From Streptomyces lacrimifluminis (GTDB lineage: Bacteria > Actinomycetota > Actinomycetes > Streptomycetales > Streptomycetaceae), in assembly GCF_014646095.1 (NCBI RefSeq), contig NZ_BMMU01000002.1, forward strand, positions 480,420-544,419: a stretch of 64,000 nt of DNA, given 5' to 3'. Shown piece by piece: positions 37,355 to 45,442 of this stretch; the stretch's first letter is position 1, and each line of letters starts with the position of its first letter. The notes under the pieces were generated by a model, which was not told where the DNA came from, ran no database searches, and saw only the letters and a program-made list of their open reading frames with translations. A program made the translations under genes and the position numbers.

Positions 37355-39052
37355 ATGACAGAGCAACAGCTGCCCGCCTGGGCCGACCCCGCCGTCTCCC
37401 CGGCCGGCCTCGACGCGCAGGGTGTCTCGCGGCGTCAGCTCCTGCACCGGGCAGGCCTGTTCGGCGCCGTCTTCGCCGCCGGGTCGCTGGCGACGCCCGC
37501 CGCCGCAGCCGCCGGCCCGCGCCGGCTCGGCGGCAGCGACCCGCGTCTCGCCTACCTCGTCGGCGACCATCACATCCACACCGTGTACAGCCACGACGCC
37601 AAGTACACGTTCTCCCAACTGGCGGCGGCGGGCGAGAAGTTCGGCCTCGACTGGATGGTGTTCACCGAGCACTCCAACTTCGGGCACGCCCAGTACGGGG
37701 CCCCGCTGGAGCACGCCGAGATCCTCAGGGCACGGGCCGAGAACCCCCGTCAGCTGATCTTCCAGGGCCTGGAGTGGTACATCCCGGGTGCCGAGCACTG
37801 CACGGTCTTCTCACCGCCCGGCCGTCACGAGGTGGACCTGCTCACGAAGTTCGAGAGCGCCTACGACGGCAAGCTCCTCGGCTACACCGAGGGCTCGGCC
37901 GGCGCCGCGGACACCGCCCGCAACGAGGCACACGCCGTCAAGGCGATCAAGTGGCTGGCCGAGCAACGCCGCACCGGTTACGTCGACGACGTGCTGGTCC
38001 TCGCCAACCACCCGATGCGCCTGGGTATCGACTCCCCGCACGAGTTGCGCAACTGGCGGGACGCAGGGCGGGTTGGCGGGAAGGACGGGGACCCCGGGAT
38101 CATGATCGGTATGGAGGGCGCGCCCGGCGCACAGGGTGCGGCCATCCCCGGCTGGCGCGGGGCCACCTCGGTCCGCGGCGAGTACGAGAACAAGCCCTCG
38201 GCGCAGTCCTGGCAGGGCTATCCGGCGGACGGGTACCTGACGTACGGCGGCTTCGACTGGGCGACCGCGACGGTCGGCGGGCTGTGGGACTCGATGCTGG
38301 CGGAAGGCAGCCTGTTCTCGATCACCACGAACTCCGACGCGCACCGGATCGTCTTCGACACCTGGAAGAACGGCGACTGGCCGGCCGGGAAGAACTTCGA
38401 CAACACCGGCAGGCTGCCCGACCCGGTGAACACCGACACGCCGCAGCCCGGCAGCGACTTCTGGCCCGGCCAGTTCAGCCGCACCCACGTGGGCGTCACG
38501 CGCTACGGCTACCGCGCGGTGATGGACGGTATGCGCGCGGGCCGGATCTGGCTGGACCACGGGCATCTGCTGGACGGGCTCGACGTACGGCTGACGCGTG
38601 ACTGCGACGTCGGCCGGGGTGTCACGCTGGGTGGCCGGCTCCGGGTCCGCAGGGGCGAGAAGCTCACGCTGAACATCACCGTGACCACCGCCTCCCGTCT
38701 CAACCCCCAGGGAATCCTGCCCGAGTTGGCGCACGTCGACGTGATCCGGGGAGCGGTGCGCGGCCCGGTCGCCGACCGGGACACCTGGAAGGCGCCGGAC
38801 ACGAAGGTCGTGAAGTCGAAGGACGTCACGGGGCGCACGGGGACGTACACCCTGCGCGTGCCGCTGACCGCCGGCGCCGAGTCGTTCTACGTCCGGCTGC
38901 GCGGCAGCGACGGCAACCGGCACGGCCCCGGATACCTCGGCGCCTCCATCGACCCGCACGGGCCGATCACTCACGCGCCCGGAAACGGTGACCCGTGGGC
39001 CGATACGTGGTTCTATTCCAACCCGGTGTTCGTCGACGTCGTGGGTGGCTGA
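37355..39052 (+). CDS. Tat-exported PHP-domain phosphoesterase
   Basis: 565 residues, Tat motif SRRQLLHRAGLFG and cleavage near AAAAA-GP. The PHP domain begins YLVGDHHIHTVYSHDAKYTF (His-x-His metal site) and includes FTEHSNFGHA, EWYIPGAEH and TNSDAHRI. PHP enzymes are metal-dependent phosphoesterases, here acting outside the cytoplasm. A beta-rich C-terminal region (about 400-565) follows. It may work on the same phosphorylated glycan as the upstream LamG phosphoesterase. Confidence 0.88.
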   Translation: MTEQQLPAWADPAVSPAGLDAQGVSRRQLLHRAGLFGAVFAAGSLATPAAAAAGPRRLGGSDPRLAYLVGDHHIHTVYSHDAKYTFSQLAAAGEKFGLDWMVFTEHSNFGHAQYGAPLEHAEILRARAENPRQLIFQGLEWYIPGAEHCTVFSPPGRHEVDLLTKFESAYDGKLLGYTEGSAGAADTARNEAHAVKAIKWLAEQRRTGYVDDVLVLANHPMRLGIDSPHELRNWRDAGRVGGKDGDPGIMIGMEGAPGAQGAAIPGWRGATSVRGEYENKPSAQSWQGYPADGYLTYGGFDWATATVGGLWDSMLAEGSLFSITTNSDAHRIVFDTWKNGDWPAGKNFDNTGRLPDPVNTDTPQPGSDFWPGQFSRTHVGVTRYGYRAVMDGMRAGRIWLDHGHLLDGLDVRLTRDCDVGRGVTLGGRLRVRRGEKLTLNITVTTASRLNPQGILPELAHVDVIRGAVRGPVADRDTWKAPDTKVVKSKDVTGRTGTYTLRVPLTAGAESFYVRLRGSDGNRHGPGYLGASIDPHGPITHAPGNGDPWADTWFYSNPVFVDVVGG

Positions 39053-39055
39053 CTG

Positions 39056-39916
39056 ATGAAGCGTCAACTTCTGTCCCTCAGCGCGTTATTAGGTCTGTCC
39101 GGGGCGCTGGTGTTCGGCGGTGGCGGAACAGCGTCCGCCGCCGACGCGCAGTGGACGGAGACGGGCTCGGCCCAGGTCGACACCCTGGGCAGCGGTCAGG
39201 GGCCGGCCTCCCGTGCGGACGGCACGCTCCTGTACCGGGGCCTCGCCTCCATCCCGCTGGACCTGCGCATCGCCGGCTGGAACCACATCGGTGACCCGGA
39301 CATCGCGAACGGGTACGTGTTCGACGCCTACCAGGGTCCGGACACGGCGACGTCGAAGATGTTCGCGGTCACCACCCCGGCGGGGCAGCGGTACCAGTAC
39401 GTGCACCGGCTCGACCCGGGCGAGAAGCTGAACAACTCCTTCGCCACCGTCTCGCCCGACAACCAGTGGCTGGTCTCGGGCGAGTGGGGCGACCAGTCCC
39501 GCCTGCAGGTGTTCCCGGCCCCGCTCCTCAACGCGTCCACCCCCGCCACGGGCGGCGCGCTGGCGCAGGCCGGGCAGATCACGCTGGACAGGACCGTCCG
39601 GGACGTCCAGGGCTGCGACTTCGTCACCGCGACCCGGCTGCTGTGCGCCTCGGACGACGACTCGGGCACCCTGTTCCCCCAGGTCCGGCCGCTCCTCCAG
39701 GTCGATCTGGAACGCGCGGTGGACGGGAAACAGGTCACGGGCCACGTCACGAGCCTGTTCGCCCTCCCCCAGCGCAGCACCTGCTCGGGGACGGCGTACG
39801 AGGCGGAGGGCGTCGACTACGACACGAACACCGGCACCCTGCGCGCCGAGGTCATCCAGCCGGGCATCTGCGCACTGGCGACCACCGTCTACGCGTACCG
39901 GCAGGTCACGGGCTGA
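39056..39916 (+). CDS. Secreted protein of unknown function
   Basis: 286 residues with a Sec signal peptide (LLGLSGALVFGGG ... ASA-ADA). The mature part suggests a beta-propeller-like fold with repeats such as GWNHIGDPDIANGYVFDAYQG and SPDNQWLVSGEWGDQSR, and four Cys residues near the C-terminus that may form disulphides. It begins three bases after the PHP gene, so it is the last gene of the glycan operon. No catalytic motif is recognised. A sugar-binding or lectin-like role is only an inference from context. Confidence 0.7.
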   Translation: MKRQLLSLSALLGLSGALVFGGGGTASAADAQWTETGSAQVDTLGSGQGPASRADGTLLYRGLASIPLDLRIAGWNHIGDPDIANGYVFDAYQGPDTATSKMFAVTTPAGQRYQYVHRLDPGEKLNNSFATVSPDNQWLVSGEWGDQSRLQVFPAPLLNASTPATGGALAQAGQITLDRTVRDVQGCDFVTATRLLCASDDDSGTLFPQVRPLLQVDLERAVDGKQVTGHVTSLFALPQRSTCSGTAYEAEGVDYDTNTGTLRAEVIQPGICALATTVYAYRQVTG

Positions 39917-39939
39917 CGGACTGATCGTCGGGGCGTACC

Positions 39940-40815
39940 GTGGGCCGCGTGACCACCGAGGAGTCGCTGCGGCCGCAGTCCCTGATGCTGACGTTCCTGG
40001 GCGACCAGGTTCTCGGGCGCGACGTCTGTGTGTACTCGGGCAGTGTCATCGACGTGTTCGCGCGGGCGGGCGTCGGCGAGCAGGCGACCCGTTCGACGCT
40101 GACCCGGATGGTGAGCCGTGGTCTGTTGCGCCGCCAACGCGAGGGCCGCCGGATGTACTTCGGGCTGACCGGGCGTTCGGCCGCCGTGCTGGCGGACGGT
40201 GAGCGGCGCATCTGGCACACCGGCGCGGTCAACCGGCACTGGGACGGCACCTGGACCCTGCTCGGTTTCTCCCTCCCGGAGTCCTGGCAGCGTCAACGCC
40301 ACGATCTGCGCTCCAAGTTGACGTGGAGCGGGTTCGGCCCGCTGTTCAGCGGCCTGTGGATCGCGCCGGGCGAGGTCGACGTCTCCGCCCTGCTGGCCGA
40401 ACTCGGCCTGTCCGCCCATGTGAAGGTGTTCCGGGCGCACGCCGACGCGGGCATGGACATCGGCGAGATGATCGAGGAGAGCTGGGAACTGGCCGAACTG
40501 GCCGCGCGGTACGGGGCGTTCACGCGGCGGTGGCAGCCCTGGGAGACGGAGCTGCCGGCGGCGGACGACTCGCTCTCCCTGCGCCTCGTGCTGCAGGCCG
40601 AGTGGTTGGGGGTCATTCGCCGCGATCCGCGCCTCCCGGTCGCGCATCTCCCGGGCGACTGGCCGGCGGAACAGGCCGAGAAGACGTTCCGGGCGGTGCA
40701 CGAACGGCTCACACCGCTCGCCCGGGAAGCCTCGGAACGCCTTCTCGACCTCGTGCCCGTACGCAAGGACGCCGACGAGGACGCGGATGCGGATGCGGAT
40801 GCGGATCAGCCGTAG
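39940..40815 (+). CDS. PaaX-family regulator
   Basis: 291 residues. The N-terminal winged helix reads PQSLMLTFLGDQVL then VGEQATRSTLTRMVSRGLL-RRQREGRRMYF, followed by the PaaX central and C-terminal domains (WTLLGFSLPESWQRQRHDLRSKL, FGPLFSGLWIAP). PaaX proteins repress phenylacetyl-CoA and related pathways with the CoA ester as inducer. It is convergent with the MaoC gene and overlaps its end by 10 bp. GTG 39940 or 39949 may be the start. The tail is a repeated Asp-Ala tract. Confidence 0.9.
   Translation: MGRVTTEESLRPQSLMLTFLGDQVLGRDVCVYSGSVIDVFARAGVGEQATRSTLTRMVSRGLLRRQREGRRMYFGLTGRSAAVLADGERRIWHTGAVNRHWDGTWTLLGFSLPESWQRQRHDLRSKLTWSGFGPLFSGLWIAPGEVDVSALLAELGLSAHVKVFRAHADAGMDIGEMIEESWELAELAARYGAFTRRWQPWETELPAADDSLSLRLVLQAEWLGVIRRDPRLPVAHLPGDWPAEQAEKTFRAVHERLTPLAREASERLLDLVPVRKDADEDADADADADQP
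40783..40806 (+). repeat. Four tandem GCGGAT hexamers
   Basis: Encode a (Asp-Ala) run at the C-terminus of the PaaX protein. A slippage-prone tract, directly at the overlap with the MaoC gene. Confidence 0.85.
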
Positions 40816-41261
40816 AAACGGGACAGGCTCTGCAGCACCGCCGCCGGCTTCGGGGCGCCCTCGATCTCGATCGTGCCGTCGACGGTGATCTGCACCCCGC
40901 CCGGCACCTCCTCGACGTCGGCCAGCCTGCCGACCAGCCGGATCTTCGAGCCGACCTTCACGGGCGAGGGGAAACGCACCTTGTTGAGGCCGTAGTTGAC
41001 CTTCGTGGTGACGCCCTGGACGTCCAGCAGTTCGGTGAAGAGCGGGATGAAGAGGGAGAGGGTGAGGTATCCGTGGGCGATCGGGGCGCCGAAGGGTCCC
41101 TCGGCGGCCTTCTCCGGGTCCACGTGGATCCACTGGTGGTCGCCGGTCGCGTCGGCGAAGGTGTTGATGCGCTCCTGCGTGACCTCGATCCACTCACTGG
41201 TGCCCAGGTCGCTGCCGGCGAGCTTCTTGAGTTCGTCGATGCCGTTGACCGTGATGCTCAT
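40806..41261 (-). CDS. MaoC-like hot-dog dehydratase
   Basis: 151 residues. It hydrates enoyl-CoA or a related thioester. The hydratase signature is FADATGDHQWIHVDPEKA then GPFGAPIAHGYLTLSL, with the catalytic Asp/His pair. The full-length single hot-dog fold is preserved. It is the last gene of the leftward catabolic cluster after an acyl-CoA ligase, consistent with a beta-oxidation-like step. Confidence 0.93.
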   Translation of the reverse strand: MSITVNGIDELKKLAGSDLGTSEWIEVTQERINTFADATGDHQWIHVDPEKAAEGPFGAPIAHGYLTLSLFIPLFTELLDVQGVTTKVNYGLNKVRFPSPVKVGSKIRLVGRLADVEEVPGGVQITVDGTIEIEGAPKPAAVLQSLSRFYG

Positions 41262-41314
41262 GTCGTGTTCCTTAACTGGGAGTCGGGCGGGAAGCAGATG
41301 GGTGCCGGAGCGGG

Positions 41315-42820
41315 CTACGAACCCGCGCCGAAGGCCTTGCGCACCCGGGCCTTGAGGAGCTTTCCGGAGGCGGTGCGCGGGAGTTCGTCCGCGATGACGA
41401 CCGACTTCGGGATCTTGTACTTGGCAAGCCGGCCGGACAGTGAGGCCAATACCTCGTCCGCGTCCAGGGCCGCGCCCTCGCGGGGCACGACGACCGCGCG
41501 CGGTACCTCGCCCCACTTCTCGTCGGCGACGCCGATGACCGCGCACTCGACGATGTCGGGGTGGGCCAGGAGGAGGTCCTCGATCTCGGCGGGGTAGATG
41601 TTCTCCCCGCCCGAGATGATCATGTCCTTGATCCGGTCGACGACGAAGACGTACCCGTCCTCGTCGATCCGGGCGGCGTCCCCGCTGCGGAACCAGCCGT
41701 CCGTGAAGGAGGCGGCCGTCTCCTCGGGCAGCCCCCAGTAGCCCGGCATGACATGCGGACCGTGGACCACGATCTCGCCGGGCTCGCCGACCTCCGCGAG
41801 AGTCAGGTCCGGGCGTACCACCCGTACATCGCTGAAGAAGTGCGGTACGCCCGCCGAGCCGGCCTTGCTGACCGCGTGCTCGGCGTCCAGGAACAGGGTG
41901 CCGGGCGAGGCCTCGGTCATGCCGTAGCCCTGGAGGAAGGTGAGCCCGCGTTCCTGGAAGCGCGCGATGAGCGGGGTCGGCACCGGCGAGCCGCCGCAGG
42001 AGAGCATGCGCAGCGACGACAGGTCGGCGTCGGCCCAGCGCGGGTGTCTGGCCACCTGGTCGAACATGGTCGGCACGCCGAACATGAAGGTGATCCGGTG
42101 CTGTTCGATCAGGTCGAAGGTGGCCTCCGGGACGAAGGACTCGACCAGGACGCACGCACCGCCCTTGAGCAGCACGGGCAGGGTGAGCATGTTCAGCCCG
42201 GCCGTGTGGAACAACGGGGCGGAGACCAGGGCGCGTTCGTCGGTGATGACGTCCTGGTCGACGAGCACGTTGACGGCGTTCCAGGTGAGGTTGCCGTGCG
42301 TGAGCATGGCGCCCTTGGGGCGGCCCGTCGTGCCCGAGGTGTACATGATGATGCAGGTGTCGTCGGCGGTGACCGGCGCGTCGATCGGCTCGGCGGAGGA
42401 ACCGGCGAGCGCCTCCTCGTACTCGGCGCCGACCTCGACGTACGTCCGCACGTCCGTGTTGCCGGGCAGTCCGGCGACGAGGCCGGCGTGCGAGGGGCCG
42501 TAGACGAGGGCCTTGGTGCCGGAGTCGGCGAGCTGGTAGGCGATCTCCGGGCCGGCGAGGCGGGTGTTGAGCGGCACGAAGACCGCGCCGAGGGTGCCCG
42601 CCGCGAACAGTGTCTCCAGGTAGGAGGGGTGGTTCGGGCCGAGATAGGCGATCCGGTCGCCGCGGCGCACACCCCGGTCGCGCAGGGCGTGCGCGAGCCG
42701 GGTGGTGCGCTCGTACAGCTGTGCGTAGGTGAGCGTGGTGTCACCGTGGATCAGGGCGGTGCGTTGGGGGGTCTTGCGGGCCCGGCGGGCGGGCCAAGAC
42801 CCCAGTCCCTCGTTGCGCAT
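41315..42820 (-). CDS. Acyl/aryl-CoA ligase (AMP-forming)
   Basis: 501 residues, cytosolic, activates a carboxylic acid to its CoA thioester. A3 motif YTSGTTGRPKG (about 165), A5 GYGMTEASPG, A7 FRSGDAARID, A8 RIKDMIISGGENIYPAEIE and the C-terminal catalytic Lys in RTASGKLLKARVR are all present. The sequence style is medium/long-chain or aromatic acyl-CoA synthetase, so the acid cannot be fixed. Lies 40 bp after the amidohydrolase gene. Confidence 0.93.
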   Translation of the reverse strand: MRNEGLGSWPARRARKTPQRTALIHGDTTLTYAQLYERTTRLAHALRDRGVRRGDRIAYLGPNHPSYLETLFAAGTLGAVFVPLNTRLAGPEIAYQLADSGTKALVYGPSHAGLVAGLPGNTDVRTYVEVGAEYEEALAGSSAEPIDAPVTADDTCIIMYTSGTTGRPKGAMLTHGNLTWNAVNVLVDQDVITDERALVSAPLFHTAGLNMLTLPVLLKGGACVLVESFVPEATFDLIEQHRITFMFGVPTMFDQVARHPRWADADLSSLRMLSCGGSPVPTPLIARFQERGLTFLQGYGMTEASPGTLFLDAEHAVSKAGSAGVPHFFSDVRVVRPDLTLAEVGEPGEIVVHGPHVMPGYWGLPEETAASFTDGWFRSGDAARIDEDGYVFVVDRIKDMIISGGENIYPAEIEDLLLAHPDIVECAVIGVADEKWGEVPRAVVVPREGAALDADEVLASLSGRLAKYKIPKSVVIADELPRTASGKLLKARVRKAFGAGS

Positions 42821-42860
42821 CGTTGCGCCCCTCTACGAGTTACGAGACATGGGACAGGAC

Positions 42861-43745
42861 TTATGGCTTCGTGAGTCCGAGCAGCCGGGCCGCGTTCTCC
42901 TTGAGGATCTTCGGCCTGACCTCGTCCTTGATCGGCAGCTTCTCGAAGTCGGCGAGCCAGCGGTCCGGGGTCAGCACCGGGTAGTCCGAGCCGAACAGGA
43001 CCTTGTCCTTGAGCAGCGTGTTCGCGTACTGGACCAGCTGCGGCGGGAAGTACTTCGGCGACCAGCCGGACAGGTCGATGTGCACACCGGGCTTGTGCGT
43101 CGCGACGGCGAGCGCCTCGTCCTGCCAGGGGAACGACGGGTGCGCCAGGATGATCTTCATCTGCGGAAAGTCGGCGGACACGTCGTCGATGTGCAGCGGG
43201 TTCGAGTACTTGAGCCGGATCCCGCCGCCACCGGGGACTCCGGCACCGATGCCGGTCTGGCCGGTGTGGAAGAGCGCGATCGTGCCGGTCTCCTCGATCA
43301 CCTCGTAGAGCTCGTAGGCGACCGAGCGGTCGTTGGGGAAGAAGCCCTGGATGCTGGGGTGGAACTTGAAGCCCCTGACCCCGTACTCCTCGACCAGTCG
43401 GCGGGCCTGCTTGACGCCCGCCCTGCCCCGGAAGGGGTCGATGGAGGCGAAGGGGATCAGCACGTCCGGGTTGGCCGCGGCGGCCTCGGCGACCTCCTCG
43501 TTCGGGACGGGCGCGGTGCCGGTCGCGGACTCGGCGTCCACCGTGAAGATGACGGCGGCCATCTTCCGCTCGCGGTAGTACGCGGCGGTCTCCTCCAGGG
43601 TCGGCTTCCGCTTGCCCTCGACCTTGAAGTAGGCCGACGAGGCGTCGTGGAGGTCGTCGTCCAGGGACGAGGTGCCCTTGGAGGAGATCTCGGCGTGGGT
43701 GTGGACGTCGATCGCGACGAGTTCCTCGACGTTGAGGTGCGCCAT
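42861..43745 (-). CDS. Amidohydrolase-2 family hydrolase/decarboxylase
   Basis: 294 residues. Metal-binding His-x-His in IDVHTHAE (about residue 15), FKFHPSIQG, LAHPSFPWQDEA and the Asp in FGSDYPVLTPDR give the ACMSD/gamma-resorcylate-decarboxylase-like TIM-barrel metalloenzyme pattern. Such enzymes decarboxylate or hydrolyse aromatic-ring products. It begins two bases after the SDR stop, so the two genes are co-translated. In this cluster it suggests an aromatic or cyclic acid substrate. Confidence 0.88.
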   Translation of the reverse strand: MAHLNVEELVAIDVHTHAEISSKGTSSLDDDLHDASSAYFKVEGKRKPTLEETAAYYRERKMAAVIFTVDAESATGTAPVPNEEVAEAAAANPDVLIPFASIDPFRGRAGVKQARRLVEEYGVRGFKFHPSIQGFFPNDRSVAYELYEVIEETGTIALFHTGQTGIGAGVPGGGGIRLKYSNPLHIDDVSADFPQMKIILAHPSFPWQDEALAVATHKPGVHIDLSGWSPKYFPPQLVQYANTLLKDKVLFGSDYPVLTPDRWLADFEKLPIKDEVRPKILKENAARLLGLTKP

Positions 43746-43747
43746 GG

Positions 43748-44665
43748 TTACGCCTCCGGGAACTTGGGGGCGGGGATGCCCACCGACTGGAGCTCGGCGC
43801 CGACCGAGGTGGACCAGGCGTCGGCCAGGGTCTCGGGGGTCCAGCCGCCGTCCGCGTACGCCGCCCTGACCTCCTGCGGATGCGACCAGAGTGCCACCTT
43901 GTCGCCGCCGATGCCGATGGCCTGGCCGGTGATGCCCCGGGCGGCCTCGGAGGCGAGGAAGGGGACGAGGGCGGCGCAGTCCTCGGGGGTACCGAAGCCC
44001 TCGCCCTTGCGCAGGAAGGCCGGGAACGGCTCGCCGTTCTTCAGGGCCTCGATGTACGGGGCGAAGGCGGGGATCGTCTCGGTCATGGCGGTGGCGGCCA
44101 CCGGCACGATCGCGTTGACGGTGATGTTCGCCCGGCCCAGCTCCATCGACCAGGTACGGGCGAAGGCGGCGATGCCGGCCTTGGCGGCGGCGTAGTTCGT
44201 CTGCCCGAAGTTGCCGCGCTGGCCGGCCGGGGAGCCGACCAGGATCAGCGTGCCGCCCTCGCCCTGCTCGCGCATGCGTACGGCGGCGGCGCGGGCGCAG
44301 GTGAAGGTGCCCTTGAGGTGGGTGGAGATCACCGCGTCGAAGTCGTCGTCGGTCATCTTCCACAGCACCTTGTCGCGCAGGATGCCCGCGTTGGTGACCA
44401 GGATGTCGAGCCGGCCGAACTCCTCCACCGCACGGTTCACGAGCCGCTCGGCGGCCTCCGTCGTGCCGACCGGGACCACCTCGGCCACGGCGGTGCCGCC
44501 CGCCGCGGTGATGGACTTCACGGCCTGCTCGGCCACGGTCTCGTCGATGTCGTTGACGACCACGGAGGCGCCGGCGGCGGCGAGAGCGTGCGCGTAGGCG
44601 AGGCCGAGGCCACGGCCACTGCCGGTGACGACGGCGACCTTGCCGGTCAGATCGATGCTGGGCAC
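43748..44665 (-). CDS. SDR dehydrogenase, hydroxyacyl-CoA type
   Basis: 305 residues. Cofactor motif VVTGSGRGLGLAYA, LVTNAGILRD, catalytic Ser in LVGSPAGQRG and Tyr-x3-Lys in NYAAAKAG. The extended C-terminus and VVNDIDE loop fit the 3-hydroxyacyl-CoA dehydrogenase branch related to multifunctional enzyme 2. GTG 44665 is chosen because AAGGGA lies nine bases upstream. First gene of the leftward operon under the control of the MarR-type intergenic region. Confidence 0.92.
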   Translation of the reverse strand: MPSIDLTGKVAVVTGSGRGLGLAYAHALAAAGASVVVNDIDETVAEQAVKSITAAGGTAVAEVVPVGTTEAAERLVNRAVEEFGRLDILVTNAGILRDKVLWKMTDDDFDAVISTHLKGTFTCARAAAVRMREQGEGGTLILVGSPAGQRGNFGQTNYAAAKAGIAAFARTWSMELGRANITVNAIVPVAATAMTETIPAFAPYIEALKNGEPFPAFLRKGEGFGTPEDCAALVPFLASEAARGITGQAIGIGGDKVALWSHPQEVRAAYADGGWTPETLADAWSTSVGAELQSVGIPAPKFPEA

Positions 44666-44744
44666 GAGGGGGGTCCCTTTCACGAGACGACGGCTCACGA
44701 GACAGCGGCCCACAGGACGACTGCCGCTGGATCGAAGCTAAGAG

Positions 44745-44774
44745 CAATAATTGTTGACGTCAATAGTTGTTGCC
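44745..44774. promoter_or_regulatory. Candidate MarR operator in a divergent promoter region
   Basis: Direct repeats CAATAATTGTTG and CAATAGTTGTTG start 16 bp apart, and the join contains the palindrome TTGACGTCAA. The AT-rich block stands out in this GC-rich DNA and lies between the SDR operon and the MarR gene, where an autoregulatory MarR dimer would control both. Confidence 0.6.
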
Positions 44775-44848
44775 ATCAGATGCGTGCGCCATGCTGGAAT
44801 CGGCAACACGGAACCGCCCCACCCGGGGCCTCGACGAGGGAGCACGCC

Positions 44849-45331
44849 ATCGCCCGCCAGCAGGACGTCCAGAACCCCGCCCCGATCGACGCCCACGAGC
44901 CCTGGATGCGCGGCCTGCACGCGGACACCGGCTACCTCCTGTACCGGCTGGGCCTGCGCTCCGGCCAGTTGTTCAACACCTTCCTCCAGGAATCGGGGCT
45001 GCGACTGCGCCACTACGCGGTACTGCGCTTCCTGGCCACCTCCAGGGGTGCGCTCCAGCGCGAACTGAGCACGTCGCTCGGATACGACCCGAGCGCGATC
45101 GTCGGCCTGGTCGACGACCTGGAGAAGCTCGGCTTCGCCGAACGCCGCCCCTCCCCCGACGACCGCCGCAGCCGGCTCGTCGCCCTGACCGCGAACGGCC
45201 GCGCCTTCCTCCGCGACACCGACGAGGCCGGCCAGCGCGTGACCAACGAACTGCTTGCCCCGCTCGACGCGACCGAGAGGGAGTCCCTGCACACACTCCT
45301 CCAGCGGATCACGGAGGACGGACGCACCTGA
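44849..45331 (+). CDS. MarR-family regulator, unusual start codon
   Basis: About 160 residues. The winged helix is LRLRHYAVLRFLATSRGALQ then ELSTSLGYDPSAIVGLVDDLEKLG and the wing RRPSPDDRRSRLVALT. The best ribosome site (GAGGGAG, 44836-44842) is six bases before ATC at 44849, which would begin ARQQDVQNPAP. Canonical in-frame ATGs are at 44780 (no ribosome site) and 44906 (loses 19 residues). Divergent from the SDR-ligase operon, which it probably represses in response to an acyl or aryl ligand. Confidence 0.88.
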   Translation: MARQQDVQNPAPIDAHEPWMRGLHADTGYLLYRLGLRSGQLFNTFLQESGLRLRHYAVLRFLATSRGALQRELSTSLGYDPSAIVGLVDDLEKLGFAERRPSPDDRRSRLVALTANGRAFLRDTDEAGQRVTNELLAPLDATERESLHTLLQRITEDGRT

Positions 45332-45345
45332 TATTGGGCATGTTC

Positions 45346-45374
45346 TTGACTGCCGTTCCATTGATGCCTAACTT
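45346..45374 (+). promoter_or_regulatory. Promoter of the MHS transporter gene
   Basis: TTGACT and TAACTT are separated by exactly 17 bp, 69 bp before the transporter start. A good match to a housekeeping promoter. Confidence 0.6.
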
Positions 45375-45442
45375 CACCCGGGCACCGGTGCAGTCCCCTC
45401 ACCGGTGACGTCCCCCACGACATCGGCATCAGGGAGCTCCCC

